Positions 20,997 through 29,581 of a stretch of DNA of 64,000 nucleotides are shown here, in pieces. The position numbers were made by a program, and so were the translations under genes. Below the pieces are notes generated by a model. That model saw only the letters and a list, made by a program, of their open reading frames with translations. It was not told the origin of the DNA and did no database searches. This DNA comes from Pseudorhizobium pelagicum. GTDB lineage: Bacteria > Pseudomonadota > Alphaproteobacteria > Rhizobiales > Rhizobiaceae. Each line of letters begins with the position of its first letter. The stretch's first letter is position 1. The stretch spans positions 62,001 through 126,000 of the forward strand of contig JOKI01000017.1 of assembly GCA_000722615.1 (NCBI GenBank). Reading direction: 5' to 3'.

Positions 20997-21695
20997 ATGA
21001 CCAGTTGCCGCGCGTTGGCGGTTGCCGCCATTCTGACGGCGACTTTTGCCTCCCCGCCCAAGGCGCTTGCGCTGTCGGAATTCGGCATCGGTGACACCCG
21101 GGGCACTCCAGGCTTCGAGGCAGAGACCCTGGAGAGGCCACCGGGGCTTCCGCTCCCCGAGCCGCTGATCAACCGCCGGTCAACCGATCAGTCCGACGAA
21201 GCCGACCTTCCTGTCTCCGAGCCAGATACGCAAGACGCCGAGATCATCCTCGATGTGTCACAGCTTCCGGAGCCCGTTCGGCGGATGCGGGAGCTGATCG
21301 TCGAGGCTGCAGCCTCCGGCGACTACGAACGCCTGCGTCCGCTCACCAATCCCGGCCCACGGCAGACCCAGGTGGACAATGGAGACGGCGAGCCGGTTGA
21401 CGCCATGCGCGGGCTTTCGGGCGATCCGGAAGGCTTGGAAATCCTCGCCATCCTCCTCGATATTCTGTCCACCGGCGCGGCGCGGCTGGATGCCGGGACA
21501 CCCGACGAGGTCTATGTCTGGCCCTATTTCGCCGGCAAGCCGCTGGCTTCCCTCACGCCTCCGGAGCGGGTGGAGCTGCTGCGCATCGTCACGGCCGGCG
21601 ACCTCATGGGCATGGAAGAAGGCGGCAACTACAATTTCTACCGGCTCAGCATCACGCCGGACGGGGAATGGAAGTCGCTCACGAGCGGGGACTGA
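20997..21695 (+). CDS. exported hypothetical protein (232 aa)
   Basis: Starts with a signal peptide (MTSCRALAVAAILTATFASP...ALA) and continues as an acidic soluble protein. Recognisable stretches include REXIVEAAASGDYERLRPL (with L at X), DEVYVWPYFAGKPLASLTP, and YNFYRLSITPDGEWKSL near the C-terminus. ATG 20997 places the signal peptide at the N-terminus; an in-frame ATG at 20970 would add nine residues. I cannot assign a named family with confidence; the arrangement suggests a periplasmic protein. Confidence 0.72.
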   Translation: MTSCRALAVAAILTATFASPPKALALSEFGIGDTRGTPGFEAETLERPPGLPLPEPLINRRSTDQSDEADLPVSEPDTQDAEIILDVSQLPEPVRRMRELIVEAAASGDYERLRPLTNPGPRQTQVDNGDGEPVDAMRGLSGDPEGLEILAILLDILSTGAARLDAGTPDEVYVWPYFAGKPLASLTPPERVELLRIVTAGDLMGMEEGGNYNFYRLSITPDGEWKSLTSGD

Positions 21696-21774
21696 GCGCG
21701 GAAGCGCATGCCGCTCTTGCTGCCTTGCCGGCAAAGGCCTAACTGAGGGCCAGCAACAACATCCGAGTCACGCC

Positions 21775-22620
21775 ATGCCAGCCGCCTATCTTCCAGAGCG
21801 ACGCTTCGTTCGCGTCTCCGGGCCGGACGCAGAGCCGTTCCTGCAGAACCTCATCACCACGGATCTCCCCGCGCTTGCCGCAGGCGAAGCGCGTCCGGGT
21901 GCCTTGCTGACGCCGCAGGGCAAGATCCTGTTCGACTTCACCGTCTGGCGTGACGGCGACGCTCTCGTGCTGGAGACGGACGTCTCGCAGCAGGATGCGC
22001 TGCTGCGCCGCCTGACGATGTACAAGCTGCGGGCGCCGGTCGAGATTGCCCTCCTGCAGGACGAGGGCACCACCGTGACCTGGGGCGAGCACGCCGATGA
22101 GGCGGGGCCGGCCGATCTGCGTTTCACAAAGGCGGGCATCCGTCTTGTCCGGCGGCCGGGACCGATTTCTGTCGAAACGCCGGTGGGGGACTACGACGCC
22201 CTGCGGATCGAAGCGGGAGTTGCCGTCTCCGGTGCGGACTTCGCACTCCAGGACGCCTTTCCGCATGACGTGCTGATGGATCTGAACTGCGGGCTTTCAT
22301 TCCGCAAGGGCTGCTATGTGGGGCAGGAAGTGGTGTCGCGCATGCAGCACCGCGGCACGGCCCGGCGGCGGCTGGCCATCATCCGATCAGACTCTGATCT
22401 CCCGGCAACCGGAACGCCAATAACGGCGGGCGGAAAGCCGGTCGGGGCGCTGGGGACTGTCTCCGGGAATGCGGCGCTGGCGATCGTGCGTATCGACCGG
22501 ATCGGCGCGGCGCTGGCTGCCGGCGTTCCGCTGATCGCCGGCGATCTGCCCGTCACCGCAAGCCTGCCCGACTGGAGCGGTCTTGCCTTTCCCGCCGGAG
22601 ACGACGAGGCAGACGCGTGA
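21775..22620 (+). CDS. ygfZ: YgfZ-type folate-binding protein
   Basis: A 281-residue GcvT-like protein with the diagnostic YgfZ motif KGCYVGQEVVSRMQHRG. YgfZ/IBA57 proteins use folate to support Fe-S cluster enzymes such as MiaB. The N-terminal GPDAEPFLQNLITTDL is typical. The ATG at 21775 aligns with the family start, although the frame is open upstream. Its TGA overlaps the GTG of the HD hydrolase gene by 4 bases. Confidence 0.92.
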   Translation: MPAAYLPERRFVRVSGPDAEPFLQNLITTDLPALAAGEARPGALLTPQGKILFDFTVWRDGDALVLETDVSQQDALLRRLTMYKLRAPVEIALLQDEGTTVTWGEHADEAGPADLRFTKAGIRLVRRPGPISVETPVGDYDALRIEAGVAVSGADFALQDAFPHDVLMDLNCGLSFRKGCYVGQEVVSRMQHRGTARRRLAIIRSDSDLPATGTPITAGGKPVGALGTVSGNAALAIVRIDRIGAALAAGVPLIAGDLPVTASLPDWSGLAFPAGDDEADA

Positions 22621-23231
22621 GTGCCGCCAAACCGGTTCGCGCCTGGCAGCGCATGCTTTCCGGACGGCGGCTCGACCTGCTCGATCCCTCGCCGCTCGAC
22701 GTCGAGATCTCGGACATCGCCCACGGGCTTGCCCGCGTCGCGCGCTGGAACGGCCAGACCCGCGGCGACCATGCCTTCTCGGTGGCGCAACACTGCCTGG
22801 TGGTGGAGGAGATCTTTCGCCGCAGCAACGAGGCAGACGCGCAGTGCCTGATGATGGCGCTGCTGCATGATGCGCCCGAATATGTCATCGGCGACATGAT
22901 CTCGCCTTTCAAATCCGTCGTCGGCGGCGGCTACAAGGCGGTCGAACACCGGCTGGAGGCGGCCATCCACCTGCGCTTCGGCCTGCCGGCACATGCCAGC
23001 CGCGAGACGAAGGCGCAGATCAAGAAGGCCGATACGATTGCCGCCTTCTTCGAGGCGACCGTGCTTGCCGGCTTCTCGACCCCGGAGGCGCAGAAGTTCT
23101 TCGGACAGCCGCGCGGCATCACGGTCGACATGCTGCCGCTCCAGCCCATGCCCGCCCTGGAGGCGCAATCGCTGTTCCTCCAGCGGTTTGCCGAACTGGA
23201 CGCCGGGCGGACCTCCGGAGGGCCCGCATGA
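22617..23231 (+). CDS. YfbR-like HD domain hydrolase
   Basis: A 204-residue HD-superfamily protein with the metal-binding set His in GDHAFSVAQH, His-Asp in ALLHDAPEYVIGD, and Asp in KKADTIAAFFEA. This spacing matches YfbR-like 5'-deoxynucleotidases. The start is GTG 22617 overlapping the ygfZ stop. It also overlaps the next gene by 4 bases, so ygfZ, this gene and the phosphatase form one coupled operon. Confidence 0.86.
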   Translation: MSAAKPVRAWQRMLSGRRLDLLDPSPLDVEISDIAHGLARVARWNGQTRGDHAFSVAQHCLVVEEIFRRSNEADAQCLMMALLHDAPEYVIGDMISPFKSVVGGGYKAVEHRLEAAIHLRFGLPAHASRETKAQIKKADTIAAFFEATVLAGFSTPEAQKFFGQPRGITVDMLPLQPMPALEAQSLFLQRFAELDAGRTSGGPA

Positions 23232-23752
23232 GCGCGATCGTCGTCTGTCCGCTTGCCAGCATCGCGCAGCTGGCGGTGCGTCACAAGGCGAGCCACATGG
23301 TGAGCCTGATGGCGGAGAAGCACGAGTTTCACCGGCCGGGCCTCGTCCCGGCCGAGCAGCACCTGACGCTCAGGATGAACGACATCGCCTTTGCCGGCAC
23401 CGGCGAACTGATCGCGCCGGCCGAGAGCCATGTCGAACAGCTCATCGCCTTCGCCCGGCAGTGGGACAGGATGGCGCCGATGGTGATCCACTGCTGGATG
23501 GGCGTGTCGCGCTCGCCTGCGGCCGCCGTGATCGCGTCGCTCGCCGTCGATCCGGATGAGGACGACCTTGCCCTGGCGCGGCGGCTTCGAAGCGTGGCGC
23601 CGCACGCGACGCCCAATACCCGCCTCATCGAGTTCGGCGACAAGCTGCTCGGGCGGGAGGGGCGGCTTGTGGCGGCCATCCGGGAGATCGGCCGCGGCAG
23701 CGAAACCGACGGCCGCGCCTCGTTCGTTCTTCCGCTCCGGTCCGCCCTATAA
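23228..23752 (+). CDS. protein tyrosine phosphatase family protein
   Basis: A 174-residue dual-specificity-type phosphatase. The active-site loop HCWMGVSRSP fulfils the Cx5R rule with Cys and Arg, and LRMNDI contributes a possible general acid Asp upstream. The substrate is unknown. It overlaps the HD hydrolase gene by 4 bases (ATGA). Confidence 0.85.
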   Translation: MSAIVVCPLASIAQLAVRHKASHMVSLMAEKHEFHRPGLVPAEQHLTLRMNDIAFAGTGELIAPAESHVEQLIAFARQWDRMAPMVIHCWMGVSRSPAAAVIASLAVDPDEDDLALARRLRSVAPHATPNTRLIEFGDKLLGREGRLVAAIREIGRGSETDGRASFVLPLRSAL

Positions 23753-23870
23753 CTTTCCCACTGATTTCATATGGTTACGGATAAATCCGCGAAGTTTACC
23801 TGCGTTCCTTGACCTCTGCACCTGCAGCTCCAATTACCCCCTGGGCTTGAGGAAAGGAGCACTCACACGC

Positions 23871-24767
23871 ATGGAACAGGCATCCGATATCGTGGTCGCA
23901 AGTCGCGCCGCCCTCGCCCAACTCGCGGCGCTGGCCGTCCAGTATTCCTTCTCGATCGTCGGCGCGCTGCTCCTTCTCTTCGTCGGCTGGATCGCGTCCG
24001 GCATGCTCAGCCGCTGGGCCTTCCGCGGCCTCTCGCGCATCCATGGCATCGACGTGACGCTGGCGCATTTCTTCTCCAACGTGATCCGCTACGCCGTTCT
24101 TGTTCTCGTCTTCGTGATGGTGCTGGGACAGTTCGGCGTGCAGACGGCGTCCATCCTCGCGGCCCTTGGCGCCATCGGCCTGGCGATCGGGCTTGCCCTG
24201 CAGGGAACGCTGCAGAACATTGCGGCAGGGATCATGCTGCTGGTGCTGCGCCCGTTCCGCGTCGGCGAATACATCGACACCGGCAACATCAACGGCATCG
24301 TGCAGGACATCGGCCTCTTCGCCACCGAGCTGAAGACCTATGACGGGCTCTACCGGCTGGCGCCCAACTCGCTGCTCTGGAACGTGCCGGTCACCAACTA
24401 CAGCCGGCTTGCCACGCGCATGCACGACTTCAAGGTCGGCATCGCCTATGAGGACGACATCGACAAGGCGCTCGCCATCATGCTCGATATCGTGCGCAAG
24501 GACGATCGGGTTCTGGACACGCCGGAGCCTTCCGCCTTCGTCATGGATCTCGGCGACAATTCCGTTGTGCTCGCGCTGCGCTACTGGGCGAACAGCTCGG
24601 TCTGGTGGATGACGAGCCGCGACATCACCAAGGCGGTGAAAGAGGCCTTCGATTCCCAGGGCATCACCATCCCCTACCCTCAGGTCACCTACCACGCCCC
24701 ACCCGGCGACAGCGGACCACCGGCATTGTTGCAGATGTCGGACGAGCCGGATTCGGCGCGGACCTGA
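23871..24767 (+). CDS. MscS family mechanosensitive channel
   Basis: A 298-residue small-conductance mechanosensitive channel. Three transmembrane helices occupy residues ~15-115; the third carries the Gly/Ala-rich pore LGAIGLAIGLALQGTLQNIA, followed by the MscS beta domain (PFRVGEYIDTGNINGIVQDIGLF) and an alpha/beta C-terminal domain. It would release solutes on hypo-osmotic shock. AGGAAAGGAG precedes ATG 23871. Confidence 0.94.
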   Translation: MEQASDIVVASRAALAQLAALAVQYSFSIVGALLLLFVGWIASGMLSRWAFRGLSRIHGIDVTLAHFFSNVIRYAVLVLVFVMVLGQFGVQTASILAALGAIGLAIGLALQGTLQNIAAGIMLLVLRPFRVGEYIDTGNINGIVQDIGLFATELKTYDGLYRLAPNSLLWNVPVTNYSRLATRMHDFKVGIAYEDDIDKALAIMLDIVRKDDRVLDTPEPSAFVMDLGDNSVVLALRYWANSSVWWMTSRDITKAVKEAFDSQGITIPYPQVTYHAPPGDSGPPALLQMSDEPDSART

Positions 24768-24825
24768 CGGCAAGGATGCGGCGGAGCGGCTGCACGAGGC
24801 TTCCGCTCCGCCGCCATTTCATCGG

Positions 24826-25644
24826 TCAGTTGGCCATGGTCGACCGGTGCGCCCAGCCGGTCATGCGCTTCTCGATCCAGGCCATCAGCGCGTACATGGC
24901 AATCCCCTCGATGGCCAGCATCAGCAGGCCCGCGAACACCAGCGGCACGTTGAACTGGCTTTGGGCGGAACTCATCATGTTGCCGAGACCGTAGTTCGAC
25001 GCGACCGTTTCGCTCAACACCGAGCCGACGAAGGCGAGCGTGATGGCGATCTTCAGCGAGCCGAAGAAATAGGGCATCGAGCGCGGGATGCCGACCTTCA
25101 GCATGATGTCGATCTTGCGCGCGCCGAGCGCCCGCAGCACGTCCTCCGTCTCCGGCTCGATCGTCGCCAGACCGGTCGCGACATTCACGACGATCGGGAA
25201 GAATGAGATCAGGAAGGCGGTGATGACGGCCGGAATCGTGCCGATGCCGAACCAGATCACCAGGATCGGCACGACGGCCACCTTGGGAATGGCGTTGAAG
25301 CCGATCATCAGCGGATAGAGGCCGGCATAGATCGTCTTCGACCAGCCGATGAAGAGGCCGATCGCCAGCCCGCCGATGACCGCGAGACCGAAGCCGAGCG
25401 TCGTGGTGAAGAGCGTCTGCAGCGAGTTCTTCCAGATCGGCGACCAGTACTGCACGATCGCCTGGAAGATCCGGCTCGGCGCCGGCAGGATGGTGACCGG
25501 CGTATCGAAGGCGATGACCAGCAGTTCCCAGACGACGAACAGGCCGATGGTGTAGAGCCAGGGCGCAGACCTGACCCAGTTGATGCGAACCGCGCCCGGC
25601 TTCTGCACGACGGCAGTTGTCTTGTCTTCCGTCACGACGGTCAT
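24826..25644 (-). CDS. ABC transporter permease, NitT/TauT (SsuC/TauC) family
   Basis: A 272-residue inner-membrane permease with six hydrophobic segments. The EAA loop reads RALGARKIDIMLKVGIPRSM, typical of the SsuC/TauC/NrtB/ThiX group. The gene order permease-ATPase-binding protein on the minus strand (transcribed SBP first) defines a complete importer. Its start overlaps the ATPase stop by 4 bases. The substrate is unresolved: sulfonate, nitrate, taurine and pyrimidine precursors are all carried by this group. Confidence 0.9.
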   Translation of the reverse strand: MTVVTEDKTTAVVQKPGAVRINWVRSAPWLYTIGLFVVWELLVIAFDTPVTILPAPSRIFQAIVQYWSPIWKNSLQTLFTTTLGFGLAVIGGLAIGLFIGWSKTIYAGLYPLMIGFNAIPKVAVVPILVIWFGIGTIPAVITAFLISFFPIVVNVATGLATIEPETEDVLRALGARKIDIMLKVGIPRSMPYFFGSLKIAITLAFVGSVLSETVASNYGLGNMMSSAQSQFNVPLVFAGLLMLAIEGIAMYALMAWIEKRMTGWAHRSTMAN

Positions 25645-26429
25645 GCTGCCATCCTCGCCGTCGCGATCTCGCCGTGCAACTGGTGGACGAGGTCGTTGAA
25701 TTCCTTCTCATACATGAGCTCGAGATCCCGCGGTCGGGCGAAGGGCACGCGGTGTTCGCGCACGATCCGGCCCGGGCGGGCGCTCATCACGAAGATCTTG
25801 TCGGCGAGGAAGGAGGCCTCGCGCAGGTCGTGCGTCACCAGCACGATGGTCACGCCCTGGGCCGCATGCAGGTCGCGGATGACGCACCAGAGTTCCTCAC
25901 GGGTGAAGGCATCGAGGGCGCCGAAGGGCTCGTCCAGCATCAGCAGGTCCGGCTGGTGGATGAGCGCGCGGCAGAGATTGGCGCGCTGCTGCATGCCGCC
26001 GGAGAGCTGCCAGGGGAACTTCGAACCGAAGCCCTTCAACCCGACCAGTTCCAGGAGGTTCTCGGCCTGCTCGACGTATTCCTTCTTGTTGGCGCGCAGC
26101 CGGTGGCGGTGTTTCTCGACGATCTCGAGCGGCAGCAGGATGTTTTCCAGCGTCGTGCGCCACGGCAGCATCGTCGGGTTCTGGAACGCCATGCCGACGA
26201 TCGACACCGGCTTCGTCACATGCTGACCGGCAACGATCACCGTTCCCGCCTGCGGGATGTGCAGGCCGGTGACAAGCTTCATCAGGGTCGACTTGCCGCA
26301 GCCGGACGGCCCGACCACCGCGGCGAAATCGCCCCGGTCGACGCGCATGGTGAGGCCGGAGACGGCGAGCGTCCCATCGACGCCGCCATAGCGCATGTCG
26401 ACGTCATCGATGGAAACGAGGTGGGGCAT
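25641..26429 (-). CDS. ABC transporter ATP-binding protein, NitT/TauT family
   Basis: A 262-residue ATPase of the SsuB/TauB type. Walker A is GPSGCGKST, the signature LSGGMQQRANLCRAL, Walker B LLMLDEPFGALDAFT, and the switch His VTHDLREA. The start ATG 26429 (MPHLVSIDD) has GGAG in good position; earlier ATGs in the frame fall in the intergenic repeats. It energises the adjacent permease. Confidence 0.92.
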   Translation of the reverse strand: MPHLVSIDDVDMRYGGVDGTLAVSGLTMRVDRGDFAAVVGPSGCGKSTLMKLVTGLHIPQAGTVIVAGQHVTKPVSIVGMAFQNPTMLPWRTTLENILLPLEIVEKHRHRLRANKKEYVEQAENLLELVGLKGFGSKFPWQLSGGMQQRANLCRALIHQPDLLMLDEPFGALDAFTREELWCVIRDLHAAQGVTIVLVTHDLREASFLADKIFVMSARPGRIVREHRVPFARPRDLELMYEKEFNDLVHQLHGEIATARMAA

Positions 26430-26462
26430 GTGTTCTCCGTCCATGAGTAGGCGAGTTCCAAG

Positions 26463-26506
26463 ACCCCCTCTGGCCTGCCGGCCATCTCCCCCACAAGGGG
26501 GAGAGG
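26463..26506 (+). repeat. RIME-like GC-rich palindromic repeat, copy 3 (diverged)
   Basis: Shares the CCTCTG-CCTGCCGG-CATCTCCCCC-ACAAGGGGGAGA pattern with 5080-5126, with several substitutions that preserve its inner pairing. It lies in the 173-bp gap between the ATPase and binding-protein genes of the same operon. Confidence 0.6.
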
Positions 26507-26557
26507 ACATGCCGCTAGGCCCATGCCCAATCACCACATTGGTGCTAGGCAGTGAAA

Positions 26558-26591
26558 CCCCTCCCCCTTGTGGGGAGGGGTTGGGGAGGGG
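26558..26591 (+). repeat. GC-rich hairpin related to the RIME-like repeats
   Basis: CCCCTCCCC (26558-26566) pairs with GGGGAGGGG (26572-26580) around the loop CTTGT, followed by TTGGGGAGGGG. It lies 12 bp from the binding-protein stop, so on the minus-strand transcript it follows that gene immediately. A stable hairpin there could protect the upstream message or reduce read-through. Confidence 0.5.
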
Positions 26592-26602
26592 AAAAGGCTG
26601 CC

Positions 26603-27631
26603 TCAAGGCAGCATGCGCTCTTCCTTGGCCGGCAGGAAGCTGGCGTCGAAGACCTGCTCGGCGGTGACATTGCCCTTCAGGCCCATGGAGACCTTCAGCG
26701 TCTCGATGGAAGCGGCAAGCCGCTCCATGTCGACGCCGCCGAAGCCGTTGTCGACGACATAGGGGGTCTTGATGTTCATCGCGTTCGCCATGCTGAGCCG
26801 CTCGAGTTCAATGTCCGTGTTGAGAGTCTCGTTGCGCTTCAGGACGGCGGCGACGCCTTCTTCCGGATTGGCGACCGCATCGGCAAAGCCCTTGGCGAGC
26901 GCCTTCAGGAAGCCCTTGACGGCCTCCGGGTTCTCGGCGGCGAAATCGGAGTTCACCAGTACCGAGTTGCCGTAGAGGTTGAGGCCGTTTTCCGCCATCA
27001 GGATCGTGGCGATGTCGTCGTCGGCAATGCCCTGCGCCTTGAGGTTCAGGATGACCGAGAAGGCGAAGCCGAAGACGGCGTCGACGTCGCCCTTGGCGAG
27101 CATCGGCTCGCGGACGGGGAAGCCGATCGATTCGATGGTGATGTTGCTGTCGTCGATGCCGGCGACCTCCTTGAAGGCCTTCCACTGGGCGAAGGCACCG
27201 TCCGGCGGCGGTGCACCGAGCTTCTTGCCTTCCAGCGACTTCGGATCCTCGGTGACGCCGAGCGACTTGCGACCGACGACCGCGAAGGTCGGGCGCTCGT
27301 AGACCATCATGACGGCCTTGACCTTCTGGGTCGGGTCTTCGTCGAGGAACTTGATCAGCGAGTTGATGTCGCCGAAGCCCATCTGGTAGGTGCCGGTCGA
27401 AACGCGGGGAATGGCCTCGACCGAACCGTTGCCGCTGTCGATCGTGACATCGAGGCCTTCGTCCTTGAAGTAGCCCTTGTCGAGCGCGAGCAGGAAGCCG
27501 GCGGCCGGTCCCTCGAACTTCCAGTCGAGCGTGAACTTGATGGCCGTATCCGCCAGTGCCGGCATGGAAAACCCGGCTGTGGCGACCAGCGCGGCGGCGG
27601 CCAGCTTGGCCAGATGTCTGCGCGTAAACAT
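26603..27631 (-). CDS. ABC transporter substrate-binding protein (NMT1/THI5-like)
   Basis: A 342-residue periplasmic binding protein. The signal peptide MFTRRHLAKLAAAALVATAG...ALA is followed by KFTLDWKFEGPAAGFLLALD and GYFKDEGLDVTIDSGNGS, the entry motif of NMT1/SsuA-like proteins, then GFGDINSLI and KKLGAPPPDGAFAQW. The start 27631 is supported by AGGGGG upstream; an in-frame Met further out gives no signal peptide. I saw no THI box in the leader, so thiamine precursors are not favoured. Confidence 0.9.
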   Translation of the reverse strand: MFTRRHLAKLAAAALVATAGFSMPALADTAIKFTLDWKFEGPAAGFLLALDKGYFKDEGLDVTIDSGNGSVEAIPRVSTGTYQMGFGDINSLIKFLDEDPTQKVKAVMMVYERPTFAVVGRKSLGVTEDPKSLEGKKLGAPPPDGAFAQWKAFKEVAGIDDSNITIESIGFPVREPMLAKGDVDAVFGFAFSVILNLKAQGIADDDIATILMAENGLNLYGNSVLVNSDFAAENPEAVKGFLKALAKGFADAVANPEEGVAAVLKRNETLNTDIELERLSMANAMNIKTPYVVDNGFGGVDMERLAASIETLKVSMGLKGNVTAEQVFDASFLPAKEERMLP

Positions 27632-27650
27632 GTTTGAGATCCCCCTGTAT

Positions 27651-27675
27651 GGTTTTGAATATGACATTCAAAACC
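27651..27675 (-). promoter_or_regulatory. perfect palindrome upstream of the ABC importer operon
   Basis: GGTTTTGAAT (27651-27660), ATGAC, ATTCAAAACC (27666-27675) is a perfect 10-base inverted repeat. It ends 20 bp upstream of the binding-protein ATG. It is followed by CCCC-ATTTGC-GGGG (27673-27686), a second overlapping hairpin. It is either an operator for a dimeric regulator or a leader RNA structure; no regulator gene is adjacent. Confidence 0.55.
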
Positions 27676-27784
27676 CCATTTGCGGGGACCGCGCAAGCCC
27701 TATCTGCACACAAATTCGCCAGTGATTTGAGATGCGCATTTTTAGAGCACGGCACTGCACAGCACGGTGCAATGCAGCTATTTT

Positions 27785-29269
27785 CTAGGCGTTCACCACG
27801 TCCTCGATCGGCACGCGGATAGAACACCGGACGCCATCCGGCGCGTACTCGAGCTCGGCGCCGCCGTTCTGCATGTACTGCATGCTGCGGGTGATGACGG
27901 TCTGGCCGAAGCCCTTGCGCGTCGGGGGGGCGACCTTCGGTCCAGCGACCTCCAGCCAGTCCATCCGCATGAAGTCTTCGCCCTCCTGAAGCGAGACCCT
28001 GACCTGAACCTTTCCCTGCTCCACGGACAGCGCACCGTATTTGACCGCATTCGTTGCCAGTTCGTGGACAACCAGGCCCAGCGCGATCGCCGCCCTAGGG
28101 GTGATCAGCGCATCGACACCCTCGAGCTGCAGACGAGACTGCGACTGGCCGATGAAGGGCTCGATTTCGGCGGCGATCACTTCCGACACCGAGATCGACG
28201 ACCAGGACCTGTCGGCCAAAAGGTTGTGGGTTGCGGCAAGCGCCTGGATGCGACCGGAAAAGGCCGACTGGAAGCCTTGCACGGTGTCTTCGGTGGAGGC
28301 GGTGCGCTTGCTGATCGACAGGACCAGCGCCAGGGTGTTCTTGACCCGGTGGTCGAGCTCGCCCATCAGCAACAGCTGCTGCTTTTCGGCCGCTTTCCGC
28401 TGCGACAGGTCCACCATGGTAATGACGCAGCCGCTCGCCTTGTCGCTTCCGACGCGCAGCGGTGCGGCCGACATCAGGAGATCCTTGACGCGCGGGGCCT
28501 CGGGCGCGGTCGCCTCGATGCCCTGGACCGAGGCGCCGCCGACAGCCAGCGCCACAAGGTCGCTTGCCCGTAGCAGGCCGGTCGTATCCAGAAGGACCAG
28601 CGGGATCACATCCTCGAAGCGCTTGCCGATCGGATTGCCGGAGTAGATGCCCGCAACTGCGGCATTGGCATGGGTGACGATGCCATCGAGATCACAGACG
28701 ACGACGGCTTCGTTGGCCGAGGCGATGATGGAATGAGCGGCACGCTCGGATGCCTCGGCGGCAGCGCCGCGCACGCGGGCGGTGATATCCGTGAAGGTGA
28801 CCGCAAGGCCCGTATCCAGGCCGATCCGAAGGGGTGCGGCGGTGACCTGAAGATGGAGATCCTGCGGTCCGCCCACCAGCCGGATTTCCGCCGTTCTCTT
28901 CGCTTCGCCGGCCTGCCGGATCAAACCGGTGACCGTCTCCCGGCTCTTGTCGTCCAGCGCATCCTGAAGATCGGCGGTCTGCACGATGCCGACGCCGAGA
29001 TTGAAGAGCTCGCGAAGGGTCTTGTTGGCGTAGAGAAGCCGGCTTTTGCTGTCGAAGGCAGCAGCGCCGAGGTCCATGGCCTCCATGAACGCGTGATAGG
29101 ACGCGGTGCCACCCTCCAGGGTAAAAACCTCCTCCTGCCGGTCAGAGGGACGAACCACCAGTGCATCCACCTCGCCCTCCTGGATGGCGCGCAGGGTCTC
29201 CTCCGCCTCGTCGAGCCGGCGGCGAAGCTCCGCAACCATGGATTCCTGCTGAGCGGTTTCGTCCATCAC
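27785..29269 (-). CDS. PAS-PAS-HWE sensor histidine kinase
   Basis: A 494-residue cytoplasmic kinase. Residues ~1-40 form a coiled-coil (RRRLDEAEETLRAIQEGEVD); two PAS-like domains follow (~50-170 and ~180-300). The HWE-type core has the phospho-acceptor region MGELDHRVKNTLAL near residue 300 and HELATNAVKYGALS near 405. There is no transmembrane segment. The start is GTG 29269 or ATG 29266, right after the kaiB stop. No response regulator lies nearby. Co-occurrence with kaiB and kaiC suggests it reads or sets the KaiC state. Confidence 0.9.
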   Translation of the reverse strand: MMDETAQQESMVAELRRRLDEAEETLRAIQEGEVDALVVRPSDRQEEVFTLEGGTASYHAFMEAMDLGAAAFDSKSRLLYANKTLRELFNLGVGIVQTADLQDALDDKSRETVTGLIRQAGEAKRTAEIRLVGGPQDLHLQVTAAPLRIGLDTGLAVTFTDITARVRGAAAEASERAAHSIIASANEAVVVCDLDGIVTHANAAVAGIYSGNPIGKRFEDVIPLVLLDTTGLLRASDLVALAVGGASVQGIEATAPEAPRVKDLLMSAAPLRVGSDKASGCVITMVDLSQRKAAEKQQLLLMGELDHRVKNTLALVLSISKRTASTEDTVQGFQSAFSGRIQALAATHNLLADRSWSSISVSEVIAAEIEPFIGQSQSRLQLEGVDALITPRAAIALGLVVHELATNAVKYGALSVEQGKVQVRVSLQEGEDFMRMDWLEVAGPKVAPPTRKGFGQTVITRSMQYMQNGGAELEYAPDGVRCSIRVPIEDVVNA

Positions 29270-29270
29270 G

Positions 29271-29561
29271 TCAGTTGCCTATCTTGAGATGCACGAGGAC
29301 CTTTTCCTTGTCCGACAAATCGCCGATGATCTTGCGGATCGGAACCGGCAGTTGCCGCACGAGGGTGGGGATGGCGACGATGTTGTGTTCGCGCGCCAGC
29401 TGCGGCGACGCTTTCAGGTCGATGACCTCGACCGCATATCTGCCCGGGGTGCTGGCGCAAATGCGTTCGAGGTTCTCGATGGCAGCAACCGACTTCGGTG
29501 TCTGGCCTGCAATGTAGAGCACGAGCTTGAGCGGCTCGCCTATGGCCTCAGTGTTTTCCAT
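29271..29561 (-). CDS. kaiB: KaiB family clock protein
   Basis: A 96-residue thioredoxin-like KaiB. LKLVLYIAGQTPKS, RYAVEVIDLK, IPTLVRQLPVPIRKIIGDLS and DKEKVLVHL match the core of cyanobacterial KaiB closely. In cyanobacteria KaiB binds KaiC after a fold switch. The acidic C-terminal tail of cyanobacterial KaiB is absent here (the protein ends HLKIGN). It lies 20 bp after kaiC and 1 bp before the kinase start. Confidence 0.94.
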   Translation of the reverse strand: MENTEAIGEPLKLVLYIAGQTPKSVAAIENLERICASTPGRYAVEVIDLKASPQLAREHNIVAIPTLVRQLPVPIRKIIGDLSDKEKVLVHLKIGN

Positions 29562-29581
29562 GGTGGAGTTCCTTCTCCCGG

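Noticed and set aside
27632..27784. TPP riboswitch before the NMT1/THI5-like binding protein
   Set aside because: The THI-box consensus elements are absent on the minus strand; only simple palindromes are present.
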